Assembly: GCA_016712035.1 (NCBI GenBank)
Contig: JADJRT010000021.1
Span: forward strand, 1-64,000
Direction of reading: 5' to 3'
Length of the DNA: 64,000 nt
From: Flammeovirgaceae bacterium
GTDB lineage: Bacteria > Bacteroidota > Bacteroidia > Cytophagales > Cyclobacteriaceae
This document shows positions 48,040 to 56,836 of this stretch, one piece after another (positions within the stretch are counted from its first letter, which is position 1; every line of letters starts with the position of its first letter). The notes beneath the pieces were generated by a model. That model searched no databases and was not told the origin of the DNA. It saw nothing but the letters and a program-made list of their open reading frames with translations. A program made the translations under genes and the position numbers.

Positions 48040-48891
48040 ATGCGAGCTATCTGGAAAGGACACATTCAATTTTCATTAGTTACCATACCCATACGCATTT
48101 ACAATGCTATTGATACTGGGCAAAGCATAAGCTTCAATTTGTTGACACGCGAAGGCAACAACCCTGTTAGCTACGAGAAGAAAGATAAGGTAACAGGTAA
48201 ACCCTTAAAGACTGAAGATATCGTTAAGGGCTATCAGTATGAACCTGGGCAATATGTCATTATTGAACAAGATGATCTCAATAAAGTAAAACTGAAAAGC
48301 GAAAAGGTAATTGAGATCGAAGGTTTTGTGAAATCGCAGGAGGTACATCATACCCTATTTGAAACACCTTACTTTATTGGACCTGATAGTGACATAGCTG
48401 CCAAGACCTATGGACTTCTTTGTCAAACATTGAAAGATAGTGGCAAGGTAGGAGTAGGGAAAGTGGTGTTGCGCGATCGTGAAACGCCAGTGCTTCTTTC
48501 ACCGCATGAAGGCGGAATAATGATGTATCGGTTGCGTTACCCCAATGAAATTCGAAGTATGGGTGAAGTACCCCAATTGCTTGAAGCTAAGGCCGATAAG
48601 GATCAGTTAAAGTTAGCCAAAACATTGGTTGACTCTATGACGACTACCTTCGCGAAGATTGAAATGAAAGATAGGTATTTCGATGCGCTCAAAGCGATTA
48701 TTGATGCAAAGATTGCTGGTAAAGAAGTGGTAATGATGACAGAAGAAGTACCTGAAGTGGTTGATATTATGACTGCTTTAAAAGCCAGTATTGATGCGGC
48801 TAAAAAGAAGCCGATGGAAAAGGCCAAAGGCACGGTTGTAAAGAAAGAAAAGGAAGCCGCCAAGAAAACCCTCCGCAGGAAAGCGAGTTAG
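48040..48891 (+). CDS. ku: Ku DNA end-binding protein
   Basis: A 283-residue bacterial Ku homodimer subunit that encircles broken DNA ends and recruits LigD. The core starts MRAIWKGHIQFSLVTIPIRI and contains YQYEPGQYVIIEQDDL, the FETPYFIGPD segment and MMYRLRYPNEIR. A Lys-rich C-terminal tail (AKKKPMEKAKGTVVKKEKE) is the usual LigD/DNA-contact extension. LigD is 8.4 kb upstream on the same strand, so both NHEJ genes are present but not in one operon. Confidence 0.95.
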   Translation: MRAIWKGHIQFSLVTIPIRIYNAIDTGQSISFNLLTREGNNPVSYEKKDKVTGKPLKTEDIVKGYQYEPGQYVIIEQDDLNKVKLKSEKVIEIEGFVKSQEVHHTLFETPYFIGPDSDIAAKTYGLLCQTLKDSGKVGVGKVVLRDRETPVLLSPHEGGIMMYRLRYPNEIRSMGEVPQLLEAKADKDQLKLAKTLVDSMTTTFAKIEMKDRYFDALKAIIDAKIAGKEVVMMTEEVPEVVDIMTALKASIDAAKKKPMEKAKGTVVKKEKEAAKKTLRRKAS

Positions 48892-48939
48892 CAATACAAC
48901 AATTACACTCTAAAAGCAGATTTTGGCTACCTTTGTGCT

Positions 48940-49536
48940 ATGGCCAAGGTCATTCAGTTTCCTACACCCAGTCCTGAGAAATTCGGCTTTAAACCCGTAC
49001 GCAAGAAGCAGGGCAAAACCCCTGACAAGCACGGCCAGTTAAATTTGTTTGCCGGAGCCAAGGTGATTAACCTGAATCAACTCTCGGCATTTGAAGAAGC
49101 CTTGATGCTTGACGAACAAGGTGATGACCGAGCTGCAGCTCACTATCAAATAGCAATTGAAGGTGGCGACTCTGTGGCAGATGCCTATTGCAACCTTGGT
49201 ATTCTGGAATCAGAACATAAAAATCATAGTCGTGCCATTGATTGTTTTACAAAATGCCTGAAGGAAGAACCGCGCCATTTTGAAGCCCATTATAATTTGG
49301 CCAATGTATATGCCGAAATAGGCAATCTCCCCTTAGCGAAAGTTCATTATCAGATCTCCGTTGAAATGGAGCCTAACTTTCCCAACAGTCATTTTAATTT
49401 GGGGCTTACATTGGCCATGAGTAAAGAAATTGATGCGGCAATTGCAAGCCTTAATAGTTATCGCACCCTGGTAGTTCCTGAAGACAGAATGCAGGCCGAA
49501 GAACTGATCGCCAATCTTTCGCGCTCGTTTCGGTAG
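48940..49536 (+). CDS. TPR-repeat protein
   Basis: A 198-residue soluble protein with a basic N-terminus (about 1-45) and three to four TPR units (NLGILESEHKNHSRAIDCF, HYNLANVYAEIGNLPLAKV, HFNLGLTLAMSKEIDAA). No signal peptide. A TACCTTTG box lies at 48928-48935, very close to the ATG, so transcription may start within the leader or the real start may be internal. Function unknown; it follows ku by 48 bases. Confidence 0.75.
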   Translation: MAKVIQFPTPSPEKFGFKPVRKKQGKTPDKHGQLNLFAGAKVINLNQLSAFEEALMLDEQGDDRAAAHYQIAIEGGDSVADAYCNLGILESEHKNHSRAIDCFTKCLKEEPRHFEAHYNLANVYAEIGNLPLAKVHYQISVEMEPNFPNSHFNLGLTLAMSKEIDAAIASLNSYRTLVVPEDRMQAEELIANLSRSFR

Positions 49537-49684
49537 TTATAACATCCCCATCGTAACAAAAAACAAAACCATTCGGTAAGCTTCGAGGGCAATTTTTAAA
49601 AACACAATCAGGGTTAACGATTTTAGAATTAATCGAATCTTTCTAATAGGAAATTAACCCCAAGCGTAGAAGAAGTTTGATCAC
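49537..49684 (-). CDS. Possible small membrane protein, frame-disturbed
   Basis: The last 35 codons read as a basic, strongly hydrophobic stretch (LILKSLTLIVFLKIALEAY, then MVLFFVTMGML) that ends in TAA directly next to the TPR stop. A start (GTG 49684, VIKLLLRLGLISY) is in another frame, so one indel near 49645 must be assumed. Weak evidence; it may be a remnant. Confidence 0.3.
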
Positions 49685-49720
49685 ATTGCTACCTATAGGG
49701 ATCAGTCAATATTTCGTGGT

Positions 49721-50512
49721 TTATATTCCAAGCCAGGTGCCATCAAAAATAATTTCTGTTATTGCTGCATCTGTATACTTATCGCCAGGATATACCGCTA
49801 ATATTTCGAGTGTCAGGGTTATCGGATAATCATCCATGGGTTTCACTTCAATCGGAAACATTTGTCCCTTCATAGTATCCTTTAGATGTAAATCATATGC
49901 CAGCGTACCATTGATAGATACCCGAAGTGTTTTGATGCGGGCGTTGTTTTTGAAGAGGGATTCACTTCGCTGAAATCCATTATAAAGTGTGATGGTTGTC
50001 ATGGGTTCATCAGCATCGAATTTATCGAAGATGAAAGAGATCGACTCATGTTCTCCGCTGCTGGGAGAACCTTCTACCCACGCAGTAGTTTGGAAATCGG
50101 CACAGTTCGCAGGACTATACGTAGTTTTTCCTGCGGGGCCAGAACCGAGCTTGCAAACACGGAGTCAATGTAGTGAGTCTGACCAGCCCATATCAACAGG
50201 ATCATATTTTAGCAAGTCATTCAGGATTACCGAATCGGTGATGCCCATTAAATTTACATCATTGACGGAATCATATTTTCTAAAGAGTGAATCCATTAGA
50301 GAAAGCCATTCCTTATATTCTGGCAAACTGAACCTTTGCAGAACAGGTTCTACATTGATAATTTCAGGAAAATCAACGGCATAGTTGTGCCGCTCTGCAG
50401 GGCGGTCTACGGTGATTGGACTTCCGTTCTCACCATTTTTGGGAGAGCAAGAGATGGTTAATACGGTGATGAAGGCAGTGATAACAAATAGCGACCTGGA
50501 GATGCTTATCAT
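49721..50512 (-). CDS. Lipoprotein with discoidin/NADase-type glycan-binding-like domain, in-frame TGA
   Basis: A 263-codon frame with a lipoprotein signal (ITVLTISC), a variable region, and a C-terminal beta domain (YSPANCADFQTTAWVEGSP, ESISFIFDKF, TITLYNGFQRSESLF, AVYPGDKYTDAAITEIIF) like the discoidin-type domain seen beside NADase modules; that name is from memory. One TGA at 50165-50167 interrupts an otherwise open and conserved frame (SDSLH stop LRVCKLGSG). Because both halves are in the same frame this is a substitution or a pair of compensating indels, not a simple frameshift. Confidence 0.65.
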
Positions 50513-50553
50513 ATGTAAAATGTTTATAATAGTCCAACGGTACGATAAGATAA

Positions 50554-50735
50554 CTAAATTCTAAGTGTTTTAATAAACCGCGTATCAACAAACGTGATCG
50601 TGGGTAAAACGCTATTTAATTTGTTTTAAAAGACCGGTCGCTGGCTGCGATGACTTTTTCCCCACACTGATTGCAATAACTTCCTGTAAAAGTATTCTGA
50701 CAACTTTTACATTGATGGGTTAATACTTCATTCAT
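50554..50735 (-). pseudogene. DUF3667-like remnant
   Basis: Translation from ATG 50735 gives a four-cysteine zinc knuckle (CKSCQNTFTGSYCNQCGEK) followed by DRSFKT. After one frame change near 50618 it continues as NSVLPTITFVDTRFIKTLRI and stops. This is the start of a DUF3667-family protein, which normally carries several membrane helices over some 250 residues or more, all missing here. A decayed gene is likely, because an indel alone does not explain the lost C-terminus. Confidence 0.55.
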
Positions 50736-50779
50736 CGTCAGCAAGTTATTTTATTAATCCAATCATGACGGCACCATCA

Positions 50780-51301
50780 TTATTGCTTTAGTTGCTTAAG
50801 GGTCTTTCTTGCTCGCGAAACAAATCCTGCGCTCCCGTAAGGAAGTTGGTCTTCGATAATCAGAACAATTTCATTTTTTAAATCTGCATTTTCTCTGGCT
50901 ATGTTTCCAAGCACGGTCATAGCGAAAACCCGAATAGCAACCGGTTGCTTTCCATCGGTTAAAAAGGATAGACATAAGTCAACCGCCTTGCCCTGTTGGG
51001 ATTTTGGTATTGGAATAAATTGAAGCACACGCAAGATATTCCGCTTAACTGCATCATGCTCGCCTGGCTTTCCTAAAAAATCAATAATCTTTTTGAGATG
51101 AGGTTTAATTAAGGTTGGGTAATTCTCAACGCAGTAACTCATAGGCCAGGCCGCCCGCTGTGTTACCCGATAGGGGCCTGCAAGAAAAACTGCTACCAGA
51201 TCCGCAAATCGTTTTGGATCATTATTGACATAATTCACAATTTTATCTTTTTGAGACTTACTGTGTTCTTTTAAAATCTCATTTATCAAACTCATTTTCA
51301 A
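50780..51301 (-). CDS. HEAT-like alpha-solenoid protein
   Basis: A 173-residue all-helical protein with about four HEAT-like pairs (RAAWPMSYCVENYPTLIKP, HDAVKRNILRVLQFIPIP, VAIRVFAMTVLGNIARE). No signal or membrane segment. Start could be ATG 51301 or 51295. It resembles an adaptor or DNA-alkylation-repair-type solenoid, but no catalytic motif can be seen. Function unknown. Confidence 0.65.
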   Translation of the reverse strand: MKMSLINEILKEHSKSQKDKIVNYVNNDPKRFADLVAVFLAGPYRVTQRAAWPMSYCVENYPTLIKPHLKKIIDFLGKPGEHDAVKRNILRVLQFIPIPKSQQGKAVDLCLSFLTDGKQPVAIRVFAMTVLGNIARENADLKNEIVLIIEDQLPYGSAGFVSRARKTLKQLKQ

Positions 51302-51385
51302 TAGGTTAGATAAAATTCAAAATATAACTATCTGAATAATAGTATATTAATTAGGCTTATATTAACTTTATATTCAATATAAAAG

Positions 51386-51508
51386 ATGGAAGCCATGTTG
51401 CTAATTTTACCATCACTGCTACAGTTATTTTTCAGCTCTGCTTGTGCTTTTTCTGTTACCACATTAAGCAATCACAAGCAGCCTGAGCTGGCAAATCCGT
51501 TTCAGTGA
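51386..51508 (+). CDS. Possible 40-residue peptide
   Basis: ATG to TGA encodes a short peptide with a hydrophobic, signal-like N-terminus (LLILPSLLQLFFSSACAF) and a polar tail. It lies in a 286-bp gap before the ABC-F gene. No ribosome site or homologue is evident, so coding status is doubtful; otherwise the gap is AT-rich and shows nothing else. Confidence 0.2.
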   Translation: MEAMLLILPSLLQLFFSSACAFSVTTLSNHKQPELANPFQ

Positions 51509-51587
51509 ATTAAGATTTACTTTATTTCAGTTCCTGTTCATTCAGGTAAAGCCGTTGTGCTAAATTGCGGACTAATTTTTACTTTTT

Positions 51588-53450
51588 GTGAATTATCTGT
51601 CCGCTGAATCACTCGCTAAATCCTTTAATGATCGTTGGCTTTTTAAAGACATTACCCTTGGTATCTCGCAAGGAGATAAAATGGCTTTGGTAGGCGAAAA
51701 CGGAACCGGTAAATCAACACTCCTTAAAATTCTAATTGGCCAACTCTCAGCCGATCAAGGCGCGGTGAGTGTTCGTGATGGAATAAAGTTAGGATACCTC
51801 GTACAACAACCTCAGGTTGCCGGTCACCTCACCATCAACGAAATCATTTTTGATAAGAACAATAAAGTAGCCTCCGTAGTGAAGGATTATGAAGCTTGTA
51901 TTCATGATGCCCACACTTCGGCCGAGCGCATGCAACAGGTGCTCGAATTGATGGAAGAATACAAAGCTTGGGACTATGATGCCAAGGTGCAAACCATCAC
52001 TAGTAAGTTGGGTATCCTCGATCTTGAACAACGTTTCGATGAGCTTTCCGGAGGTCAACGCAAAAGAGTGTTTTTGGCTCAAATGTTATTGGCCGAGCCA
52101 GATCTTATCATCATGGATGAACCCACTAACCACCTTGATCTAGAGGCTATCGAGTGGCTTGAAACTTACCTGGCTGGTCAGCAGATTACCCTCCTGATGG
52201 TTACCCACGATCGGTACTTCCTGGACAACGTTGCAAATGAGATTATAGAACTTGACCGAGGTAAACTTTATAGGTATAAAGGTAATTATGCCTACTTTTT
52301 AGAAAAGAAGTCGGATCGTGAGGAAATGCTTAAGACCGAGATTTCGAAGGCTCGCCACCTTCTTAAAAAGGAGCTGGAGTGGATGCGGAAGCAGCCGCGC
52401 GCCCGGGGTACAAAAGCCAAGTACCGAATTGATGCATACTATGAACTTGAAGAAAAGGCATCAGTAAATCTTAAGAAAGACAGACTGGAACTTGACATTA
52501 AGGAATCGCGGCAGGGTGGTAAAGTTTTGGAATTGCATCATGTTTCTAAAAGCTATGGTTCAGCCAAAATGGTGGATGATTTTTCATACATCTTTAAGAA
52601 AAAGGATCGCATTGGTATTGTTGGTAAAAACGGGGTGGGCAAGTCAACATTTTTGGATATGTTAACCGGTGCTGCAAAACCTGATACTGGTGAAATCATT
52701 CCCGGTGTAACCACAAAGGTGGGATACTTCACGCAAGAAGTAGAGGACCTCAATCCTAATCACCGGGTGATAGAAGAAGTAAAAGAGATTGCTGAGTTCA
52801 TCACGTTGGCGGATGGATCGAGTGTTTCAGCCTCAAAATTTCTAGATACATTTTTATTTCCTCCCGAGAAGCAATACAACATTATTGAAAAGTTAAGTGG
52901 AGGCGAGAAGAAGCGATTGCAATTATTAAAAGTATTAGTTCGCAATCCGAACTTCTTAGTATTGGATGAACCCACCAACGACTTCGACATTGATACACTC
53001 AATGTACTGGAAGATTTTCTTGAAAAGTTTAACGGTTGCCTGATCCTGGTTTCGCACGACCGGTATTTTATGGATCACCTGATCGATCAGCTTTTTATTT
53101 TCGAAGGTGATGGTAAGATTGTGCCTTTTAACGGTAACTATTCTGATTACAGGATCTGGTTAGAGGAGAAGGAGAATGTCAAAATCGATCTTCCTGTAGT
53201 ACCAGTTAAAGAGGAAATACACAAAACGGATGCAAAGAACATGTCACTTAAGGAAAAGCAGGAATTTGAGCAATTACAACCTGAAATTCAGATACTTGAG
53301 AAACGGAAAGAGGAATTGACAAATGCTTTGAACTCCGGAATTTCAGATCACGAAGAGTTGCAAAAATTGGCGGCCCAGGTACAAGACATAGTCGATAAGA
53401 TTGATGAGAAATCACTGCGTTGGTTAGAGCTTTCGGAACTGCAAGGGTAG
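51588..53450 (+). CDS. ABC-F family ATPase (Uup-like)
   Basis: A 620-residue soluble protein with two ATPase cassettes and no membrane helices. The first has VGENGTGKST and LSGGQRKRVFLAQML, the second VGKNGVGKST and LSGGEKKRLQLLKV. Between them lies the linker that reaches the ribosomal tRNA sites (residues about 235-315, LEWMRKQPRARGTKAKYRID), and a C-terminal coiled coil (about 550-615) resembles that of Uup. ABC-F factors relieve stalled ribosomes or act in DNA-related processes (Uup). GTG start at 51588; the frame is intact. Confidence 0.92.
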   Translation: MNYLSAESLAKSFNDRWLFKDITLGISQGDKMALVGENGTGKSTLLKILIGQLSADQGAVSVRDGIKLGYLVQQPQVAGHLTINEIIFDKNNKVASVVKDYEACIHDAHTSAERMQQVLELMEEYKAWDYDAKVQTITSKLGILDLEQRFDELSGGQRKRVFLAQMLLAEPDLIIMDEPTNHLDLEAIEWLETYLAGQQITLLMVTHDRYFLDNVANEIIELDRGKLYRYKGNYAYFLEKKSDREEMLKTEISKARHLLKKELEWMRKQPRARGTKAKYRIDAYYELEEKASVNLKKDRLELDIKESRQGGKVLELHHVSKSYGSAKMVDDFSYIFKKKDRIGIVGKNGVGKSTFLDMLTGAAKPDTGEIIPGVTTKVGYFTQEVEDLNPNHRVIEEVKEIAEFITLADGSSVSASKFLDTFLFPPEKQYNIIEKLSGGEKKRLQLLKVLVRNPNFLVLDEPTNDFDIDTLNVLEDFLEKFNGCLILVSHDRYFMDHLIDQLFIFEGDGKIVPFNGNYSDYRIWLEEKENVKIDLPVVPVKEEIHKTDAKNMSLKEKQEFEQLQPEIQILEKRKEELTNALNSGISDHEELQKLAAQVQDIVDKIDEKSLRWLELSELQG

Positions 53451-53507
53451 ACTTACATGTGTTAGTAGTCACGAAAAATTCTTTCATCAGGTAACTTAAA
53501 TTAAGCG

Positions 53508-53515
53508 TATCTTTG
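53508..53515 (+). promoter_or_regulatory. Promoter -7 box of the sigma-factor gene
   Basis: TATCTTTG matches TAnnTTTG exactly; a TTTC stands 22 bases upstream in the -33 position. It is 21 bases before the start of the sigma-factor gene. Confidence 0.45.
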
Positions 53516-53535
53516 CAGCGATTATTAACACGAGT

Positions 53536-54150
53536 TTGAACCACGCACAAACCATTACGCTTTATCAACCCCTTATGCACCAGATTGCCTACAATTTGTT
53601 GCGATGTAAGGCGGATGCTGAGGATATTGTTCAGGATACTTTCATAAAGTGGCTAAGTACAGAGCAAGAAAAAATAGAGAACACGAAAGCCTATCTCATA
53701 CAAGCGGTTACAAATAATTGCCTTAGCCATCTCAGCAAGATAAAACGCAAGAAAGAGGAGTATTGGGATTCTATCCAGCTTTCGGAGCTGATGGTTAAAT
53801 TCAAGGAATCTGATTTTGCGAACATAGATTTTGAAAAGGAATTGGCTGCTGCGTTTAAGGATATTCAAGCAAAACTGGAGCCTTTAGAACGTGCTGCCTA
53901 CTTATTAAAAGAGGTTTTTGATTTCGATTACGAGGAAATACAAAAAGTATTGGATAAGAAGGCCGACAATTGCCGTCAATTATTTAGCCGGGCACGCAAA
54001 AAACTTGATAAGAACCCAAAAAAAGCCATAATCAATCCAGAATCCAATCTTTTCGATAGCTTTAAAAAGGCCTGTGATATGGGCAATATCACCGATTTTG
54101 TACAACACCTGAAGGCAGATATTGCCACCGCCCTGCATTCCAAAAAATAA
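53536..54150 (+). CDS. ECF-type RNA polymerase sigma factor
   Basis: A 204-residue sigma-70-like protein. Region 2 (MHQIAYNLLRCKADAEDIVQ, DTFIKWLSTEQEKIENTKAY, LIQAVTNNCLSHL) and region 4 (LEPLERAAYLLKEVFDFDYE, VLDKKADNCRQLFSRARKK) are both clear. A short C-terminal extension (FDSFKKACDMGNITDFVQHL) resembles the start of the SnoaL-like tail of SigJ/ECF41 members, but truncated. No anti-sigma gene is adjacent. Start TTG at 53536. Confidence 0.88.
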   Translation: MNHAQTITLYQPLMHQIAYNLLRCKADAEDIVQDTFIKWLSTEQEKIENTKAYLIQAVTNNCLSHLSKIKRKKEEYWDSIQLSELMVKFKESDFANIDFEKELAAAFKDIQAKLEPLERAAYLLKEVFDFDYEEIQKVLDKKADNCRQLFSRARKKLDKNPKKAIINPESNLFDSFKKACDMGNITDFVQHLKADIATALHSKK

Positions 54151-54244
54151 TTATTACAATTTCTGTCACAATAACCATCACGGGGGGTCTTACATGTAGT
54201 TGGCCGTGGTGGGTCAACTACCCTAAACTATTAACTTAATTCTC

Positions 54245-55014
54245 ATGAAGGAGATTCTGATTTTTTCGTTGCTCATTGGTACTTGTCGCTGTTTTTTCAG
54301 ACATTTTTTCTACATCGGTATGCTGCACACAAGGCATTCACTATGAGCCCGTTTGCCGAGAAAGTGGTGTACATTCTTACTTGGATATTTCAAGGTTCAA
54401 ATTATTTAAGTCCCTATGGCTATGGAGTTATGCATCGGATGCATCACGCCTATGCCGATACGGAAAATGATCCACATTCGCCTACGTATGATGAAACCAT
54501 CTTTAAAATGATGTGGAAGACGAAAACCATTTATTCCGACATTTCTAACAAAAGAGTGGTAGTAGAAAAGCGCTTTACAGATGGAGTGCCAGACTGGGTT
54601 GCTTTTGACAAATTCGCCAGATCATGGCCATCACGACTATTTTGGGGAGCCTTATATGTGGCATTTTATGCTCAATTTGCAACCTTCTGGTGGTTGTGGC
54701 TATTGCTACCTATCCATTTTCTGATGAGCCCAATCCATGGCGCCATCATTAACTGGTTTGCCCATAAATACGGATATAGAAATTTCACTGTAGGTGATAC
54801 GTCTAAGAACTTTTTGCCGGTTGATTTTCTAATGATGGGCGAGAGCTACCACAATAATCACCATAAATTTGGCTCCAGAGCTAATTTTGGAGGGATTCGC
54901 TGGCATGAAATCGATCCTACCTATGTCGTGATTAAGTTACTGGATAAAATGAAGGTAATCCGTCTGGCGGAGAACAAAGAAGTGAGAATGGAACGTATTA
55001 AAAAGGCTGCGTAG
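54245..55014 (+). CDS. Acyl-CoA/fatty-acid desaturase (one frameshift)
   Basis: Membrane-bound di-iron desaturase of about 255 residues. The three histidine boxes are HRYAAHK, HRMHHAYAD and HNNHHKFG, with membrane segments between them. The first helix starts MKEILIFSLLIG and the frame changes near 54278 (ATTGGTACTTGTCGC), after which LSLFFQTFFLHRY follows; without correction the protein seems to start at 54283. It introduces a double bond into membrane acyl chains, often for cold adaptation, which fits the cold-shock gene directly downstream. Confidence 0.9.
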
Positions 55015-55018
55015 CCGA

Positions 55019-55052
55019 TTTGGATTAAATCCAGATTAATTACCTATCTTTA
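55019..55052 (+). promoter_or_regulatory. Candidate promoter of the cold-shock gene
   Basis: TTTG (55019-55022) and TATCTTTA (55045-55052, one mismatch to TAnnTTTG) are 22 bases apart; about 26 bases of leader then precede the ATG at 55079. Confidence 0.4.
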
Positions 55053-55078
55053 CGTTTTAAAATTTATAACAAATCACA

Positions 55079-55273
55079 ATGAAAGAAGGAACAGTAAAAT
55101 TCTTTAACGAAACCAAAGGATTCGGTTTTGTAAAAGAGACCTCATCAGGTCAGGAGTATTTTGTACATGTATCAGGTCTTGTAGACCAGATTCGTGAAAA
55201 CGATTCAATTACTTTCGAACTGAAGGAAGGAAAAAAAGGTTTGAATGCAGTCAACGTTCGCGTTGCTAGTTAA
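55079..55273 (+). CDS. Cold-shock domain protein
   Basis: A 64-residue single OB-fold RNA chaperone of the CspA family, with RNP1 KGFGFVKE and RNP2 EYFVHVSGL. It melts RNA secondary structure and can be induced by cold or in stationary phase. Complete, with its own promoter-like boxes and a strong terminator. Confidence 0.95.
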   Translation: MKEGTVKFFNETKGFGFVKETSSGQEYFVHVSGLVDQIRENDSITFELKEGKKGLNAVNVRVAS

Positions 55274-55293
55274 TACACCTAATTTTTTCAAAG

Positions 55294-55327
55294 AAAAGCC
55301 CTGACGTAAAAGTCAGGGCTTTTTTTA
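55294..55327 (+). terminator. Strong rho-independent terminator
   Basis: AAAAGCCCTGAC pairs with GTCAGGGCTTTT across a short loop and is followed by further T residues. It ends the cold-shock transcript. Confidence 0.93.
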
Positions 55328-55462
55328 TGACAAGATTTTTCCAACAATAAGCATGTTGATTAAATATTTCACTGGAGCTTTATTTTAGCCAGCACATTAG
55401 AAATATCCTTTGTCATGAGGCCCTGATTTTGTATCTTAGTAAGCTAAATAGTTAGGCCGTTA

Positions 55463-55717
55463 ATGAAGACTAAACCCAACATACCCGACAACTTTTTGTG
55501 GGAATATGACTTGGAGACATTTAATTATGATCGATCTTATAAGATTGTAATTGAGCGGGTGTTGGAGCGGGGTAATATCGAACAATGGCGCGAAATTCTT
55601 AACTACTATGGGGAAGAAAAAATTTTGACAACCATTGAATGGAGTGCCCAATTAGATGAGCGTGGAAAGCGATTCTCACGATTCTTTTTAAAGTCCGATT
55701 TTTTGCATGCTGCATAA
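55463..55717 (+). CDS. Antitoxin-like protein of the DUF6922 type
   Basis: An 84-residue protein (IPDNFLWEYDLETFNYDRSY, then VIERVLERGNIEQWREILNY) which I match from memory to the DUF6922 family, usually encoded directly before AbiEii-type nucleotidyltransferases in Bacteroidota. The compact helical protein overlaps the next gene by 11 bases, the usual arrangement for an antitoxin and its toxin. Function as antitoxin is inference from context. Confidence 0.7.
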   Translation: MKTKPNIPDNFLWEYDLETFNYDRSYKIVIERVLERGNIEQWREILNYYGEEKILTTIEWSAQLDERGKRFSRFFLKSDFLHAA

Positions 55718-56342
55718 AGATCAATTTGTCGTAAAACCTGCTACGCTGTTACTTATACAGCAATTACAACAACAACCTGAATTAAAGGAATTTTATCTTG
55801 TTGGAGGAACTTCGTTGGCCTTGCAATTAGGACATCGTAATTCGATTGACATAGACTTATTCACTCAAAATGATTTTATACCGGGTGATTTATTGAATAC
55901 CCTTGGAAATAGCTTTTCCATCGAGTCAACATTTTCAATGAAGGGAACGCTGCTATCTAATGTTAATAATATCAAAGTTGATTTTATACGGCACGCCTAT
56001 CCTTTAGTAAAACCAGCCATTACCGAAGAAGGCATCACTTACTTAGGAAAAGAAGATATTGCTGCCATGAAGTTGAATGCAATCAGCAACTCAGGCAAAC
56101 GGCTAAAAGATTTTATCGATGTTTATTTCTTACTCGAACATTTTTCGTTGAGTGACATGATTGAGTTTTACAAAATCAAATACCCGAACTTCAATCCACT
56201 TATTCCTTTAAAAGCCATTAATTATTTTGATGATATTGATCCGGAAATAGACCCACCAAAACTAAAGCACAAATTGCCATTGTCCGAAATTAAAAAACGA
56301 ATTGACGATAGTGTGTTGCATTCGCGGAAGAAGTTTGGGTAA
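55707..56342 (+). CDS. AbiEii/AbiGii-type nucleotidyltransferase toxin
   Basis: A 211-residue nucleotidyltransferase-fold protein with the signature YLVGGTSLALQLGHRNSIDI and DLF metal-binding aspartates, a later catalytic-like VDFIRHAYP, and KEDIAAMKLNAISNSGKRLK followed by DFIDVYFLL, both typical of AbiEii. AbiE toxins act as type IV toxin-antitoxin systems in abortive phage infection by modifying tRNA or other substrates. The gene is complete and coupled to the preceding small gene. Confidence 0.85.
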   Translation: MLHKDQFVVKPATLLLIQQLQQQPELKEFYLVGGTSLALQLGHRNSIDIDLFTQNDFIPGDLLNTLGNSFSIESTFSMKGTLLSNVNNIKVDFIRHAYPLVKPAITEEGITYLGKEDIAAMKLNAISNSGKRLKDFIDVYFLLEHFSLSDMIEFYKIKYPNFNPLIPLKAINYFDDIDPEIDPPKLKHKLPLSEIKKRIDDSVLHSRKKFG

Positions 56343-56422
56343 AGGATATTACCAGATCGTCTTTAGCCATTGAACTAATCGATAAAATTGTCGATGAGTG
56401 GTGTCAAATAAAAACTATTGCT

Positions 56423-56791
56423 ATGAATTTCTATTGGTCAATGCCTTCACGTTTAAGTGTTTACTTTAATCATGAACTAAGCAATTATCAAAGGGAGTTA
56501 TTAAAAAATAATTTGCAGGTAGCCTGGCAACATTTAGAACGTGCACACATTTTGGGTCAGCCTTGGGCTGTAGAGCATACACAAGTTCATTGGCTTATGC
56601 TCAAATTTGGATTTAGGATTAAAGACACACGAGAAATAATCGGACAGCTTCCGCGTTTGCTTGTGGGAGGAGTAAAATCCTTTGTCGGAAAAATTCCCGT
56701 GGGTAACACAGGCGGAGCCAATGTTCCGCCTCTTCAACCTATGGAGATTCCACATGATTTAAAAGTTATCCTGGATTCTAATCGTCTCTAA
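56423..56791 (+). CDS. DUF3703-family protein
   Basis: About 122 residues. The conserved core AWQHLERAHILGQPWAVEHT, then QVHWLMLKFGFR and PVGNTGGANVPPLQPMEIP, matches the DUF3703 family. Function is unknown; the His-rich helices would suit metal binding, but that is only suggested by the pattern. The family start is probably MPSRLSVYFNHEL (56441), four to six codons inside. It stands alone after the toxin pair. Confidence 0.8.
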   Translation: MNFYWSMPSRLSVYFNHELSNYQRELLKNNLQVAWQHLERAHILGQPWAVEHTQVHWLMLKFGFRIKDTREIIGQLPRLLVGGVKSFVGKIPVGNTGGANVPPLQPMEIPHDLKVILDSNRL

Positions 56792-56836
56792 GTGTTAGAA
56801 TAGCGATAAATGATAATCTGAGAATTCAAAATACAA

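Noticed and set aside
50165..50167. TGA read as selenocysteine
   Set aside because: No hairpin of SECIS type is evident just downstream and the family is a lipoprotein with a binding domain, not a redox enzyme; error or mutation is simpler.
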